DNA from: Hymenobacter jeollabukensis
Lineage (GTDB): Bacteria; Bacteroidota; Bacteroidia; Cytophagales; Hymenobacteraceae
Reading direction: 5' to 3'
NCBI RefSeq assembly: GCF_005771675.1
Contig: NZ_VAJM01000009.1
Span: forward strand, 186,001 to 250,000
DNA length: 64,000 bases
Both the position numbers and the translations under genes were made by a program. The notes beneath the pieces were generated by a model that worked only from the letters and a program-made list of their open reading frames with translations, did no database searches and was not told where the DNA came from. This document shows positions 17,755-26,624 of the stretch, piece after piece (the first letter of the stretch is position 1; each line of letters begins with the position of its first letter).

Positions 17755-19233
17755 CTACCGCCGCTCAAACACCGCCAGCCGCGTGTAGCCTTTCTCCGGC
17801 TTGCGGGCGTCGCGCTGCACCGAGTCTTCGCGCACCAGCCGCAGCCGCGCGTCCTGCCGCAGCTGCCCGTAGCTCACCCGCGCTTCGGTGGGCGAAAACC
17901 AGTTGTCCCAGAGCAGCAGCGTGCCCGCCGGCACGGGCTTGTTCTCGCGCCAGGTATCCAACAGTTGATGCCGCGTGCTATCAAACGGGTCGATGCCCAG
18001 GCCGACGCTCCAGTACGGATGGTCCCAGAGCAGGAGGCGGCCGGCGGTGCGCGGCTGGAGTTGCGCGGCCACGTCTTCAATGAGCTGCTGCTCGGCCGGG
18101 CGGCTAAAGTCGGTGCGCCAGCGGAAGCCGGTGCGGGCCCCGGTGAGCGGGAAGACTAGCACGGCGGCGGCCAGCACGTAGGCCACCGCCGCCCGCCGCG
18201 GCTCCGGGGCCAGGCTCGTCAGCAGCGCCAGGCCCTGCAGGGCAATGACGGTCATTAGTGGCACCACGGCGTCCATCACCCGCGTCATGCCGAAGGAGGC
18301 GAACAGGCCCAGTGCCCAGAATACGGTGTGCGCGCCCAGGTAGGTCACCACGCTGCCGTACACCAGCAGCCGCTCGGCCCAGCGGTAGGCGGGCGGGCGG
18401 GCCGCGTCGCGGGCCGTGAGCCAGTTCAGCACCCCGGCCAGCATGCCCAGCCAGAACAGCCCCAGCAGCACCCAGCCCAATATTCCCGGCAGCTGCTGCA
18501 CGAAGTGGCCCCAGCGGCCCGCGCCGTAGTGCGAAATGGTTTCGTAGGCGTTGCGGTGAAACACCCAGCCCAGGTCGCGGTACACCACGGCGCCGGCCAC
18601 GCTATAAACCACGTAGCCGAAGGGCAGCCAGGGCAGCACCCGCCACTGCCGCGTCAGCACCAGGTACACCGCCCACACGGCCAGGATCAAAAAGCCCTCA
18701 GAGCGCACGAAAGGCAGAAACGACAGCACGATGGCCGCCGCGGTGGCCCGGTTGCGCACCGTCAGCGCTGCCCCACTTACCAGCAGCAGGCTGAACAACG
18801 GCTCGGTCAGCCCCGAAAACTGAATGCGGAAATAATCCGGGGTGCAATACACGAACAGCACCGCCAGCCAGGGCCAGCGCAGCCGCAGCCCCGCGGCCAC
18901 GCGGTAGGCCTGCCAAGCCGCCAGCGCCGCCACCACGCAATTGAAGAGCTTGATGCCGATAAAGCCCGCCTGGCTCGGCAGCACCGTCAGCAGCACAAAC
19001 ACCGGCTTGGCCCAGGAATCAAAGAAATTGTCGGGGTGCGCGGGGGCGTAGCGGCTGAACAGGTAGTGGTTGATACTGTCGCCCAGGTCGTAGGTATTGC
19101 CCGTCAGAAAGGCCGTCAGCACCGAAACCAGCAGGCCGGCCAGCGTCAGGCGCAGGGCCAGGCGGCGCTCAGCCGGGGCCGGTGAACTAGGGGCCGGGAG
19201 GCGCGGAATAGCCAGTGAATCGGCGAAAATCAT
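17755..19233 (-). CDS. Polytopic membrane protein, GT-C glycosyltransferase-like
   Basis: 492 aa with about ten to eleven hydrophobic segments between residues 25 and 365 and a soluble C-terminal domain of about 110 residues (RTAGRLLLWDHPYWSVGLG, ending near ARKPEKGYTRLAVFERR). An acidic residue pair in the first long loop (NTYDLGDSINHY) and the overall shape are those of family-39/GT-C mannosyltransferase-like enzymes that use lipid-linked sugars. I cannot identify donor or acceptor. No cell-surface gene cluster is nearby. A minus-strand TATCTTCG box lies 20 nt upstream. Confidence 0.6.
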   Translation of the reverse strand: MIFADSLAIPRLPAPSSPAPAERRLALRLTLAGLLVSVLTAFLTGNTYDLGDSINHYLFSRYAPAHPDNFFDSWAKPVFVLLTVLPSQAGFIGIKLFNCVVAALAAWQAYRVAAGLRLRWPWLAVLFVYCTPDYFRIQFSGLTEPLFSLLLVSGAALTVRNRATAAAIVLSFLPFVRSEGFLILAVWAVYLVLTRQWRVLPWLPFGYVVYSVAGAVVYRDLGWVFHRNAYETISHYGAGRWGHFVQQLPGILGWVLLGLFWLGMLAGVLNWLTARDAARPPAYRWAERLLVYGSVVTYLGAHTVFWALGLFASFGMTRVMDAVVPLMTVIALQGLALLTSLAPEPRRAAVAYVLAAAVLVFPLTGARTGFRWRTDFSRPAEQQLIEDVAAQLQPRTAGRLLLWDHPYWSVGLGIDPFDSTRHQLLDTWRENKPVPAGTLLLWDNWFSPTEARVSYGQLRQDARLRLVREDSVQRDARKPEKGYTRLAVFERR

Positions 19234-19253
19234 GCGTAGCAGCGTTGGGGCGC

Positions 19254-19261
19254 CGAAGATA
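19254..19261 (-). promoter_or_regulatory. -7 box for the GT-C-like gene
   Basis: Minus-strand TATCTTCG, one base off TAnnTTTG, 20 nt upstream of the ATG at 19233. Confidence 0.45.
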
Positions 19262-19308
19262 CGGCCGCTTCGTTGTGAGGGCCCGAATTGGATTAATTAC
19301 GCTACTGC

Positions 19309-19339
19309 TTTGCTTCTCAAGCAAAAAGCACTAATTTTG
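19309..19339 (+). promoter_or_regulatory. Promoter of the rplM-rpsI-rpsB operon
   Basis: Near-ideal Bacteroidetes sigma promoter: TTTG at 19309-19312, a 19-nt spacer, then TAATTTTG at 19332-19339. The start of transcription should fall near 19346, giving a leader of about 80 nt. A small hairpin (GTCCG with CGGAC, 19341-19357) overlaps the predicted start and is probably not a complete leader structure. Confidence 0.75.
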
Positions 19340-19425
19340 TGTCCGTTTTTCCCGGACCCTTTCTTCTTTCTCAGGGTTTCGGGCTGAATCGTAAATACTT
19401 ACCCAACCCCACAAGAAACTGATCC

Positions 19426-19878
19426 ATGGATCATCTGAGCTTCAAGACGCGCTCGGTGAACAAAGCCTCGGCCGATAAGGCCTGGGTTGTTGTTGACGCC
19501 AGCGACAACACGCTCGGGCGAGTGGCCAGCCAGATTGCCAACATTCTGCGCGGCAAGCACAAGCCCTCGTTCACGCCCAACGCCGACTGCGGCGACTACG
19601 TCATCGTCATCAACGCCGACAAGCTGCGCGTGACCGGCAAAAAGTTGACGGACAAGATCTACCTGCGCCACACGGGCTACCCCGGCGGTCAGCGTAGCAT
19701 CAACCTCCGCGACAAAAAGGCCAAGAACTCGGCCTCGGTTATCGAGCACGCCGTGAAAGGCATGTTGCAGGGCAACCGCCTCGGCGCCGCCCAGTACCGC
19801 AACATGTTCGTGTATGCCGGTGCCGAGCACCCGCACGAAGCCCAGCAGCCCACCACGGTTTCGCTGACCAACCTGTAA
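19426..19878 (+). CDS. rplM: 50S ribosomal protein L13
   Basis: 150 aa, the normal length. Typical segments are WVVVDASDNTLGRVASQIA, the KIYLRHTGYPGG loop and the VKGMLQGNRLGAAQYRN region. L13 is an early assembly protein of the large subunit. It is first in the conserved order rplM-rpsI-rpsB-tsf and shares the promoter at 19309 with rpsI, 48 nt downstream. Confidence 0.98.
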   Translation: MDHLSFKTRSVNKASADKAWVVVDASDNTLGRVASQIANILRGKHKPSFTPNADCGDYVIVINADKLRVTGKKLTDKIYLRHTGYPGGQRSINLRDKKAKNSASVIEHAVKGMLQGNRLGAAQYRNMFVYAGAEHPHEAQQPTTVSLTNL

Positions 19879-19926
19879 AAAACCGCGTAGCCCCGCTGCG
19901 GGCCGCGTCTCATTGATTCTCAACTC

Positions 19927-20313
19927 ATGGAAATCACCAACACCTCTGGTAGAAGAAAAACCTCGGTGGCGCGCATCTACATGCAAGCCGGGCAAGGGAA
20001 TATCACTATCAACGACCGGGACATGAAGTCGTACTTCAGCAACGAGCTCCTGGAAACCATCGTCAACCAGCCCTTCGCTACGGTCGATGCCGTGGGTAAG
20101 TACGACGTGCAAGTAAACGTGCACGGCGGAGGCATCGCCGCTCAGGCCGAAGCAATTCGCCTGGCTATTTCGAAGGCCCTGGTTGAAGAAAACGCCGAAG
20201 CCCGTCCGGCCCTGAAGAAAGAAGGCTTCCTGACCCGCGACCCCCGCATGGTGGAGCGCAAGAAGCCGGGCCGCCGCAAGGCTCGTCGTTCGTTCCAGTT
20301 CTCGAAACGCTAA
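19927..20313 (+). CDS. rpsI: 30S ribosomal protein S9
   Basis: 128 aa. It has the N-terminal SGRRKTSVARIYM, the HGGGIAAQAEAIRLAI segment and the basic tail KKPGRRKARRSFQFSKR that reaches into the P site of the small subunit. It lies 48 nt after rplM and 21 nt before rpsB, so it is co-transcribed with both. Confidence 0.98.
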   Translation: MEITNTSGRRKTSVARIYMQAGQGNITINDRDMKSYFSNELLETIVNQPFATVDAVGKYDVQVNVHGGGIAAQAEAIRLAISKALVEENAEARPALKKEGFLTRDPRMVERKKPGRRKARRSFQFSKR

Positions 20314-20334
20314 TCTTCCAGAGGAACTCCTATC

Positions 20335-21102
20335 ATGGCTCAGTCCGTAACCTATAAAGACCTGCTGGATGCTGGTGCCCACTTTGGTCACCTCACCCGT
20401 AAGTGGGACCCGAAAATGGCCCCGTTCATCTTCATGGAGAAGAACGGCATCCACATCATCGACCTGAACAAGACCCTGGCGTCGCTGGAGCAAGCCACCT
20501 CGGCTATCCGCAACATCGCCAAGTCGGGCCGCAAAGTAATGTTCGTAGCCACGAAGAAGCAGGCTCAGGAAATCGTTTCGGACGAAGCGAAGCGCCTGAA
20601 AATGCCCTACGTGACCGACCGTTGGCTGGGTGGCATGCTCACCAACTTCGCCACCGTACGCAAGTCGCTGAAGAAGATGAGCACCATCGACAAGATGGTG
20701 AAAGAGAACACCGCCTACGCCGCCCTGGCTAAGCGCGAGAAGCTCATGATGAACCGCGAGCGTGAGAAGCTGGAGCGCGTACTCGGTGGCATTGCCGACC
20801 TGAGCCGCCTGCCCGCCGCCCTGTTCATCGTGGACGTGAAGCGTGAGCACATTGCCGTGAAGGAAGCCCAGAAACTGGGTATCCCGGTATTCGCCATCGT
20901 CGACACGAACTCGAACCCCGAGCTGGTCGACTTCCCGATTCCGGCCAACGACGACGCCTCGAAGTCGATTTCGCTGATCATCAACGCCGTCGGCAAAGCC
21001 ATCGAAGAAGGCCTGTCGGAGCGTAAGGTGGACAAAGAAGACGCCGACCGCAAGCAGGCTGACGAAGAAGCCATCCAGGAAAAGCAGACCGCCGACGAAT
21101 AG
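20335..21102 (+). CDS. rpsB: 30S ribosomal protein S2
   Basis: 255 aa. It has the N-terminal [25 protein letters not shown]-type [11 protein letters not shown] and the [19 protein letters not shown] region typical of S2. The last 30 residues are a charged Asp/Glu/Lys tail common in Bacteroidetes S2. It is followed by 276 nt that hold palindrome A2 before tsf. Confidence 0.98.
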   Translation: MAQSVTYKDLLDAGAHFGHLTRKWDPKMAPFIFMEKNGIHIIDLNKTLASLEQATSAIRNIAKSGRKVMFVATKKQAQEIVSDEAKRLKMPYVTDRWLGGMLTNFATVRKSLKKMSTIDKMVKENTAYAALAKREKLMMNREREKLERVLGGIADLSRLPAALFIVDVKREHIAVKEAQKLGIPVFAIVDTNSNPELVDFPIPANDDASKSISLIINAVGKAIEEGLSERKVDKEDADRKQADEEAIQEKQTADE

Positions 21103-21202
21103 TCCCGCACTGCCCCTGATTTGAGAGGAGGGAACATTCGAAGCACACAGGCTCCGGTTGTTCCCTTCTTTTTTAAGCTGCGGCTAGCAGGAACGACTTT
21201 GC

Positions 21203-21316
21203 AGAACGTCATTCCGAGCGAAGTCGAGGAATCTCGCTGGATAGTAAAATCAATCATTGAGTTGCTATCAGGCATCAGCACGCGAGATGTCTCGGCTGCA
21301 CTCGACATGACGTTCT
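21203..21316. repeat. Palindromic element A2
   Basis: Inverted arms of about 34 nt (21203-21236 and 21282-21316, several mismatches) start AGAACGTCATTCCGAGC and end GACGTTCT, with a 45-nt loop. It sits inside the rpsB-tsf pair and could reduce read-through. Same family as A3. Confidence 0.8.
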
Positions 21317-21378
21317 AAAGTCACCGGCCGCAGTTATCCACGAGAAACCCTCATCAACCTCTCCCAATTTTCACCGCT

Positions 21379-22215
21379 ATGGCAATTACCGCCCAAGACG
21401 TGAACAAGCTGCGCGCTATGACCGGCGCCGGCATGATGGACTGCAAAAAAGCGCTGACCGAAGCCAATGGTGACTTCGAGCAGGCCAAAGACATCCTGCG
21501 CAAGCAGGGCCAGAAAATTGCCGACAAGCGTTCGGACAACACCACCTCGGAAGGCCTCGTGCTGGCCAGCGTAAGCGAAGACGGCACCAACGGCAAGCTG
21601 GTGGCCCTGGCCTGCGAAACCGAGCCGGTAGCGAAAGTAGCCGACTTCAAAGCCCTGGCCCAGCTGGCCATCGAAGCGGCCGTGAAGAGCAACGCCGCGA
21701 CCAAGGAAGACCTGCTGGCCGCCCCGCAGGCTGACGGACGCTCGCTGCAGGAGCACATCACCGACCTGATGGGCAAAATCGGCGAGAAAATCGACGTGGT
21801 AGCTTACGCTACGCTGAACGCCGAGAAAGTGGCTTCGTACATCCACTCGGACAACAAGAAAGGCGTACTGGTGGGCCTGAAGAACACCGGCGGCACCGAC
21901 GTAGCCGGCGTAGGCCGCGACGTGGCTATGCAGATCGTAGCCATGCGTCCCGTAGCCGTTGACAAAGACGGTGTGGACTCGGCTACCGTGGAGCGCGAAA
22001 TCGAAATCGGCAAAGAGCAGGCGCGTGCCGAAGGCAAGCCCGAAGCTATGCTGGAGAAGATTGCTCAGGGCAAGCTGAACAAGTTCTACAAGGAAAACAC
22101 CCTGCTGAACCAGGAGTTCGTGAAAGACGGCTCGCTGACCATCGCCCAGCTGCTCGACAAGACGTCGAAAGGCATGACGGTGACGGACTTCAAGCGCGTG
22201 GCTATTGGTGCGTAA
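21379..22215 (+). CDS. tsf: Translation elongation factor Ts
   Basis: 278 aa. The N-terminal UBA-like region contains VNKLRAMTGAGMMDCKKAL, the standard EF-Ts signature. The core (about 60-200) has VALACETEPVAK and LMGKIGEKIDV. EF-Ts is the nucleotide-exchange factor of EF-Tu. It follows rpsB as in most bacteria, and the rho-independent terminator at 22241 ends the operon. Confidence 0.98.
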   Translation: MAITAQDVNKLRAMTGAGMMDCKKALTEANGDFEQAKDILRKQGQKIADKRSDNTTSEGLVLASVSEDGTNGKLVALACETEPVAKVADFKALAQLAIEAAVKSNAATKEDLLAAPQADGRSLQEHITDLMGKIGEKIDVVAYATLNAEKVASYIHSDNKKGVLVGLKNTGGTDVAGVGRDVAMQIVAMRPVAVDKDGVDSATVEREIEIGKEQARAEGKPEAMLEKIAQGKLNKFYKENTLLNQEFVKDGSLTIAQLLDKTSKGMTVTDFKRVAIGA

Positions 22216-22240
22216 AACACCTAGTAACTAATACGGAAAA

Positions 22241-22272
22241 AGCCTGCTGGTACTTACCAGCGGGCTTTTTTT
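22241..22272 (+). terminator. Intrinsic terminator of the tsf operon
   Basis: A stem of about 11 bp (AGCCTGCTGGT with ACCAGCGGGCT) is followed by a T7 run. Confidence 0.85.
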
Positions 22273-22320
22273 ATTGCCAAAGCGGAACTCAAACGCTTTA
22301 CGGCCGTAAACGCCCTTCCA

Positions 22321-22467
22321 ATGATATATGATACCATGCTAAAAGCAGATCAAATAGGTAGGTTAAAATATTTAATTGCTTCTAATCTATTGTATGATAC
22401 CGATAAAATATTATCTTTGGTAGTGTCAAAATGGGAAGCGCATTCGACTAGCAAAATCTTGCTTTAA
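22321..22467 (+). CDS. Putative 48-aa AT-rich ORF, unknown
   Basis: ATG to TAA, 48 codons, inside an AT-rich pocket (about 22315-22470) whose base use differs sharply from the G+C-rich surroundings. The product starts MIYDTMLKADQIGRLKYL and ends in KILL, with mixed charge and no membrane segment. It uses AT-rich codons (ATA, TTA, AAA) that neighbouring genes avoid. It may be a remnant or a complete small gene from transferred DNA, or a chance open frame: at this base composition a 48-codon run is not decisive. I saw no promoter box. Confidence 0.25.
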   Translation: MIYDTMLKADQIGRLKYLIASNLLYDTDKILSLVVSKWEAHSTSKILL

Positions 22468-22606
22468 GCTAGGAAAGTGCCCCGTTCGGCGAAATTACGG
22501 TCTTGGGCAGACCAGGTAAGATGATAATAGAGTCAATAACGCCCACTTTTGTACCCCGCTTCTCCACCGGCTTCTTGCCACTGCAACAATCTAACCTTTT
22601 CCAAAA

Positions 22607-23287
22607 ATGAAACTTAGCGCTACGCCTTTTCACCGCGCCACCGGTGAACTGCTGCCCGCTTACAGGGACGCTTACCTGCGCGGGGACCTCACAAGCGAAA
22701 ACACCGAACTGGTGGACGCCTATCTGAAAGCCAACAAAGGTTTGGCTGACGAAACGCTCCGCCGCTTCTACGAAATGAAAAATGCTGGCCACAGTGTCAA
22801 GCCGGTAGGCTGGGTACAGCGGCAGTTTGATTTGATTCGGACAGAACCGGAGCGTTTCCGCCGCCGGGCTGCCATGCTGGTAACGGCTGGTGCGCTGGTT
22901 GGTGGGGCCGTGTTTGCCGGCACCAACCTGCCCACTACGCCGACGGAAAACCTGCCGGCCGTGACGGAAGTAACGGATGCCGCCATGGGCACCGAAGCCG
23001 CCGGCGCCATGCGCATGGTGGCCGTACGTGGCCGCATTCTTGACGAAAACGGGCGGCCCCTGGTAGGCGCCACCGTGCTGCAAAAAGGAACCCGCACGGG
23101 CGTGAGCACCGACGCCAACGGCACCTACACGATGCGCATTCCGGCCGGCCAGAAAGCCACGCTGCAGTACGCTTACGGCGGCTACGCCGAAGAAGAACTG
23201 CAGGTACGAGCCGGAGCTACTGAGAACGTAACTCTGGTACCGCGCGCAGCTGAGCGCGCACCGAAAAAGCGCTGGCTGTTCTTCTAA
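22607..23287 (+). CDS. Single-pass membrane protein with carboxypeptidase-regulatory-like domain
   Basis: 226 aa. Residues 1-80 are a helical cytoplasmic region (PAYRDAYLRGDLTSENTELVD...) that resembles the N-terminus of anti-sigma proteins but lacks their zinc His/Cys residues. One membrane helix lies at about 86-105. Residues about 142-205 form a CarboxypepD_reg-like beta-sandwich (VRGRILDENGRPLVGATVLQ, then GVSTDANGTYTMRIPAG), usually exposed in the periplasm. Function unknown. A clear terminator follows. Confidence 0.65.
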   Translation: MKLSATPFHRATGELLPAYRDAYLRGDLTSENTELVDAYLKANKGLADETLRRFYEMKNAGHSVKPVGWVQRQFDLIRTEPERFRRRAAMLVTAGALVGGAVFAGTNLPTTPTENLPAVTEVTDAAMGTEAAGAMRMVAVRGRILDENGRPLVGATVLQKGTRTGVSTDANGTYTMRIPAGQKATLQYAYGGYAEEELQVRAGATENVTLVPRAAERAPKKRWLFF

Positions 23288-23358
23288 CCTGAGAAAAGGC
23301 CAGCGGCGCAACACGGAACGCAAGAAGCCGGAGCGCCGCCTGGGCTTGACTTCACTGC

Positions 23359-23390
23359 AAAAGTCCCTCCGCTGCGGCGAAGGGACTTTT
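23359..23390 (+). terminator. Intrinsic terminator after the gene at 22607
   Basis: Arms AAAAGTCCCT (23359-23368) and AGGGACTTTT (23381-23390) with inner GC pairs form a near-symmetric hairpin with T4 on the plus side and A4 on the other. Confidence 0.75.
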
Positions 23391-23446
23391 GTCGGGCCCA
23401 GCCGGGCTACTATTTCCATGCTTCCTGACTGCCGAAATTCCGCTAC

Positions 23447-23869
23447 ATGAGACTTCCTTTTCTGCACAAAACGGTTGTGAAGAAAATCACGGGAGACGCA
23501 TTAGGCATCGAACGTTACAAGGCCGACGCGGTCATCTCCAACCTGCTACGTGAGCTGCCCGAGCTGGTAGCCGCCGCGGTAGTGGATATCCAGTCGAAAA
23601 AAACCCTGGCCGCCTACACCACCGTGGCCAGCTTCGACCCCTACAAAATCAGCAGCCGTAACGCGGAGCTGATTAGTCAGACTCAAAAAAACCTGACCGC
23701 GCCGTGGCTGGCCGGCCAGCAGCTCAATGACCTGGTGATTGTGCTCGACGAACAGCTGCACTGCCTGCGCACTACGCCCGACGGGCAGCGCTTGTGCTAC
23801 GTAGCCGTGCGCCTCGCCGATACCAACATGGCGCTGGTCCGCGACGTGATGCGTCGCCATTCCAACTGA
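23447..23869 (+). CDS. Roadblock/LC7-like protein 1
   Basis: 140 aa, soluble. The core pattern LLRELPELVAAAVVDIQSKKTLA, then a central helix and QQLNDLVIVLDEQLHCLR, then LCYVAVRLADTNMALVRDVM fits the alpha/beta roadblock/LC7 fold. Such proteins bind small Ras-like GTPases as MglB binds MglA. It has a 20-residue basic extension before the domain that the next gene lacks. The two are paralogues spaced 41 nt apart and probably form a heterodimer. No GTPase gene is adjacent. The fold call is by pattern only. Confidence 0.55.
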   Translation: MRLPFLHKTVVKKITGDALGIERYKADAVISNLLRELPELVAAAVVDIQSKKTLAAYTTVASFDPYKISSRNAELISQTQKNLTAPWLAGQQLNDLVIVLDEQLHCLRTTPDGQRLCYVAVRLADTNMALVRDVMRRHSN

Positions 23870-23910
23870 CCTTCTTTTTAACATCCACCACCTCTTTTCC
23901 TCACCCTTTC

Positions 23911-24279
23911 ATGGCAAACATTACCCCGCAACAAGCTGTCCAGAACATTCTGAAGGAAATCCCCTCGCTGGTTGCCGTTGCCGTCGTGGAGACCGAAACC
24001 GGTATGCCGCTGGCCCACCACTCCAACCTGGCTACGTTCGATGCCGAAACCGCCGCTGCCTACAACACGGAGGTTATCAAGCAAAAGCTGAAGGCCATCC
24101 AGGCCCTGAAGCTCAATCAAACGCTGCAGGATATTCTGCTGACGCTGACCGACCAGCTGCACCTGCTGAAGCTGTCGGCCGACGGCGGCAAGTTCATCTA
24201 CCTGGCCGTCAACTCGGCTGACACCAACCTGGCTATGGCTCGTCAGGTAATGAAAGGCCAAGCTTCGGTGCTGAACTAA
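23911..24279 (+). CDS. Roadblock/LC7-like protein 2
   Basis: 122 aa from the ATG at 23911 (the frame is open upstream into the previous gene's tail). It shares with its neighbour ILKEIPSLVAVAVVETETGMPLA, QTLQDILLTLTDQLHLLK and YLAVNSADTNLAMARQVMK in the same order. Best read as the partner or paralogue of the upstream protein. A 14-bp terminator follows, so the pair is a two-gene unit. Confidence 0.55.
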   Translation: MANITPQQAVQNILKEIPSLVAVAVVETETGMPLAHHSNLATFDAETAAAYNTEVIKQKLKAIQALKLNQTLQDILLTLTDQLHLLKLSADGGKFIYLAVNSADTNLAMARQVMKGQASVLN

Positions 24280-24300
24280 GGCACTTTTGCTTCTGACAGA

Positions 24301-24331
24301 AAGCCCGCTGGCACAATGCCAGCGGGCTTTC
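24301..24331 (+). terminator. Terminator after the roadblock pair
   Basis: A 14-bp perfect stem (AAAGCCCGCTGGCA with TGCCAGCGGGCTTT) with a 3-nt loop; it also faces the convergent minus-strand operon. Confidence 0.8.
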
Positions 24332-24377
24332 TTGTTTGTACGCCTCACTGGTCAAAACGCGTGGAATTAGTTTCAAC

Positions 24378-25436
24378 CTACGGGTTGGCACGCTGCCAGG
24401 CGCGCAACCGGGCCCTAGCGTTGCGCCGCACGCTGAGGTAGTACAGGCCGTAGTCGTTGAGGTGGTAGGAGTGGCGCAGCTCCCACTTGCCCGGCAGCGG
24501 AAACCGGAAGTAGCCGCGGCGGCCCGAAGGGTGGGTCCAGAGGATGCCTTGATGGACCTGGGCATCGGCCACGCCGGGCTGGTCGAGGCGCTTGAAGGAG
24601 AGAGGGACGCTGCCACGGTTCAGGCGGGCAGGCGCGTAGGCGGTATCGACGCGCCAGGTGAGCGGGTTGGTGACCAGGGCGCCGTCGTAAGGCGGATAGT
24701 CGTGGCCCCAGGAGCCGGTGTTCCAGCTCACGTAGCAGCCAGTTTGCAGCGAGTCGCGGCAAGGGCGCAGCGCCCGGTAGCCCAGCGTGTCGACGTTCAG
24801 CCCGACGAGGTAGGCGGCTACGAGGCGGCGGCGCAGGGCCGGGTCGCGGTCGAAAAACTCGCGCAGCAGGCGCCGGGCGTGGTAGGTGCCCTGGCTGTGA
24901 GCGGCAATGATGATGGGCCGGCCCTGGTTGTAATGAGCTAGGTAGTACTCGAAAGCCGATTTGACGTCGGCATACGCTAGGGCCAGAGCCTGCCGGCTGT
25001 TGGCGGTGCTGTCGAAGAAGGAGTAGAGCGTGGCCTGCCGGTAGCGCGGAGCATACACGCGGCCGGCGGCGTTGAACACGCTGGCCTGGGTGCGGATGCT
25101 GTAGCGGTCGGTGTAGCGGTTGACGTGCCGGTTGGCAATGTCCGTGTTCCAGCCCCGCGGGCGCACGCGCGTGGTCAGGTGCAGAAAGAACACGTCGGCC
25201 GGGGCACTGGCCTGGCGGCTGCGCAGACCGGAGTTCAGCGGCACGGCATCGGCCGAATCGGCGCGGGTGGGCAGGGTAGCCCAGCTCTCGGGGCGGCTGT
25301 AGTCGGGCGCGGGCGGCGGCGTGTAGTGCTCGAAGCTGCGCAGGGGCTTGATGAGCCGGATGCAGCCGCCACTAATCAGCATCAGCAGCACCAGCGCTGC
25401 CGGCCACCAGAAGCCTGACCGTGAGGAGGCGCCCAT
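24378..25436 (-). CDS. DUF3089 alpha/beta-hydrolase-like lipoprotein
   Basis: 352 aa. The N-terminus has a lipobox (LMLISGGC), so it is probably anchored as a lipoprotein. DUF3089 features are present: PADVFFLHLTTR near 90, YADVKSAFEYYLAHYNQGRPIIIAAHSQGTYHARRLL around the nucleophile Ser181, and a C-terminal YHLNDYGLYYLSVRRN. The family is an esterase/lipase-like hydrolase group without a defined substrate. It is the last gene of a four-gene minus-strand operon, 4 nt after the SHOCT gene. Confidence 0.85.
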   Translation of the reverse strand: MGASSRSGFWWPAALVLLMLISGGCIRLIKPLRSFEHYTPPPAPDYSRPESWATLPTRADSADAVPLNSGLRSRQASAPADVFFLHLTTRVRPRGWNTDIANRHVNRYTDRYSIRTQASVFNAAGRVYAPRYRQATLYSFFDSTANSRQALALAYADVKSAFEYYLAHYNQGRPIIIAAHSQGTYHARRLLREFFDRDPALRRRLVAAYLVGLNVDTLGYRALRPCRDSLQTGCYVSWNTGSWGHDYPPYDGALVTNPLTWRVDTAYAPARLNRGSVPLSFKRLDQPGVADAQVHQGILWTHPSGRRGYFRFPLPGKWELRHSYHLNDYGLYYLSVRRNARARLRAWQRANP

Positions 25437-25440
25437 GCGG

Positions 25441-26595
25441 CTAGTTCTGCTGAGGCGTGGTGCCCGCGTCCGGCGTGGTGGTGACCGGGGCGGCTGGTTT
25501 AGCGTCGGTGAAGGTGTTTTCGAGCAGGCGCTCCTGGCGGAAGTACGTCAGCTTGCCGCTACGGTCGAAGCGGGCGCGCACCTGGGCCAAGGTCTGCTGG
25601 TACTGGTTCAGGGACTTGCGCAGGGAACGGCCGCGCTCCTGGAAGGTGGCCGTTACGGCACCATCGGCGTCGGGGGCGCTGATCTGCAGCGTGCTCGGGT
25701 CGAAGCTGATGCGGCTTTCGGTGAATTCGGGGAAGTGCGTGCGGTTCAGCTCATCCTCGATACCGGCGGGCGTGGTGTTCTGCAAGGAGAAAAACCGCTC
25801 CACCTGCGGGGCAAAGTGCTGGCTGGCGTTGAAAGGCGCCGTCAGCAGGTCGTTGTAGAAGGCCGTAAGCACCCGTTGCACCTTGGCGCGGGTAGCGGCC
25901 TCCAGCGCCGCCGCGTCGGTGACGGGGCCGGTGGTGCTGCCGGTGGCGCCGACGGAGTCCAGCGGCTGCGAAGTCAGTGGGATGGTGGGCTGCACGCGCA
26001 CGGTTTCGGGGGCCTGCACGGGCGGCAGATCGAGCTGGGCCGCCTGCGGGCCTTCTTCCACGGCTACGGCGGTGGTATCAGCGGCGGTGATGGAGTTGCT
26101 GGTCAGGCGCTCCGAGCTGCGGTTGCCGAGCACCAGGTAGCCAATCAGCGCCAGCAGCGCCACCACGCCGCCGATGATGAGCACCATGCCCAGCGGCGAC
26201 TGACGCGGAGCTTCCACGGGCTCGTCAGCCTCATATGCTACCGGCGACGAGCCTATGGGGCCTTCCGTCGGGCGGTGGGTGCCAGGGTCAATCACCACCG
26301 GCTCCAGGGGCGGCGCACCGTAGGGCGCGGCCACCGGCGGCAGCAGCGGGTCGTCGATGGGTGGGGGAATGACGTGGGGACCGGCTACCGAGGTGGGCGC
26401 ATCGAACGAGAAAGGCGGTACTGCTACGGGTTCCGCGGGTACGTCGACCGGGGCGGCGGGCGGCGCGGCGTTGGTTTCGCCGAACAGCAACTGCTGCTTC
26501 AGCCTGTTGAATTCGTCCTGGGTAATGGCGCCCGCGTCGAGCATTTCCTTGAGCTGACGCAGGGTATCGAGGGGAGACGGAGTGGGCTTATCCAT
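25441..26595 (-). CDS. SHOCT-domain membrane protein
   Basis: 384 aa. Residues about 8-42 are a SHOCT motif (LRQLKEMLDAGAITQDEFNRLKQQLL). A Pro/Ala-rich linker follows to about 145, then one membrane helix (VLIIGGVVALLALIGYLVL). The periplasmic C-terminal region (about 225-365) is mixed alpha/beta with LTAFYNDLLTAPFNASQHF, reminiscent of NTF2-like or DUF4878-type folds but not assignable. It lies 29 nt after the upstream gene and 4 nt before the DUF3089 gene. Confidence 0.65.
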   Translation of the reverse strand: MDKPTPSPLDTLRQLKEMLDAGAITQDEFNRLKQQLLFGETNAAPPAAPVDVPAEPVAVPPFSFDAPTSVAGPHVIPPPIDDPLLPPVAAPYGAPPLEPVVIDPGTHRPTEGPIGSSPVAYEADEPVEAPRQSPLGMVLIIGGVVALLALIGYLVLGNRSSERLTSNSITAADTTAVAVEEGPQAAQLDLPPVQAPETVRVQPTIPLTSQPLDSVGATGSTTGPVTDAAALEAATRAKVQRVLTAFYNDLLTAPFNASQHFAPQVERFFSLQNTTPAGIEDELNRTHFPEFTESRISFDPSTLQISAPDADGAVTATFQERGRSLRKSLNQYQQTLAQVRARFDRSGKLTYFRQERLLENTFTDAKPAAPVTTTPDAGTTPQQN

Positions 26596-26624
26596 GGGGA
26601 GCGGAGGAGGACCGGCGGTTCAGG

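Noticed and set aside
19341-19357. Ribosomal-protein autoregulatory leader for rplM
   Set aside because: The 5-bp hairpin overlaps the predicted transcription start, so it would not be fully present in the RNA, and it matches no leader I know.
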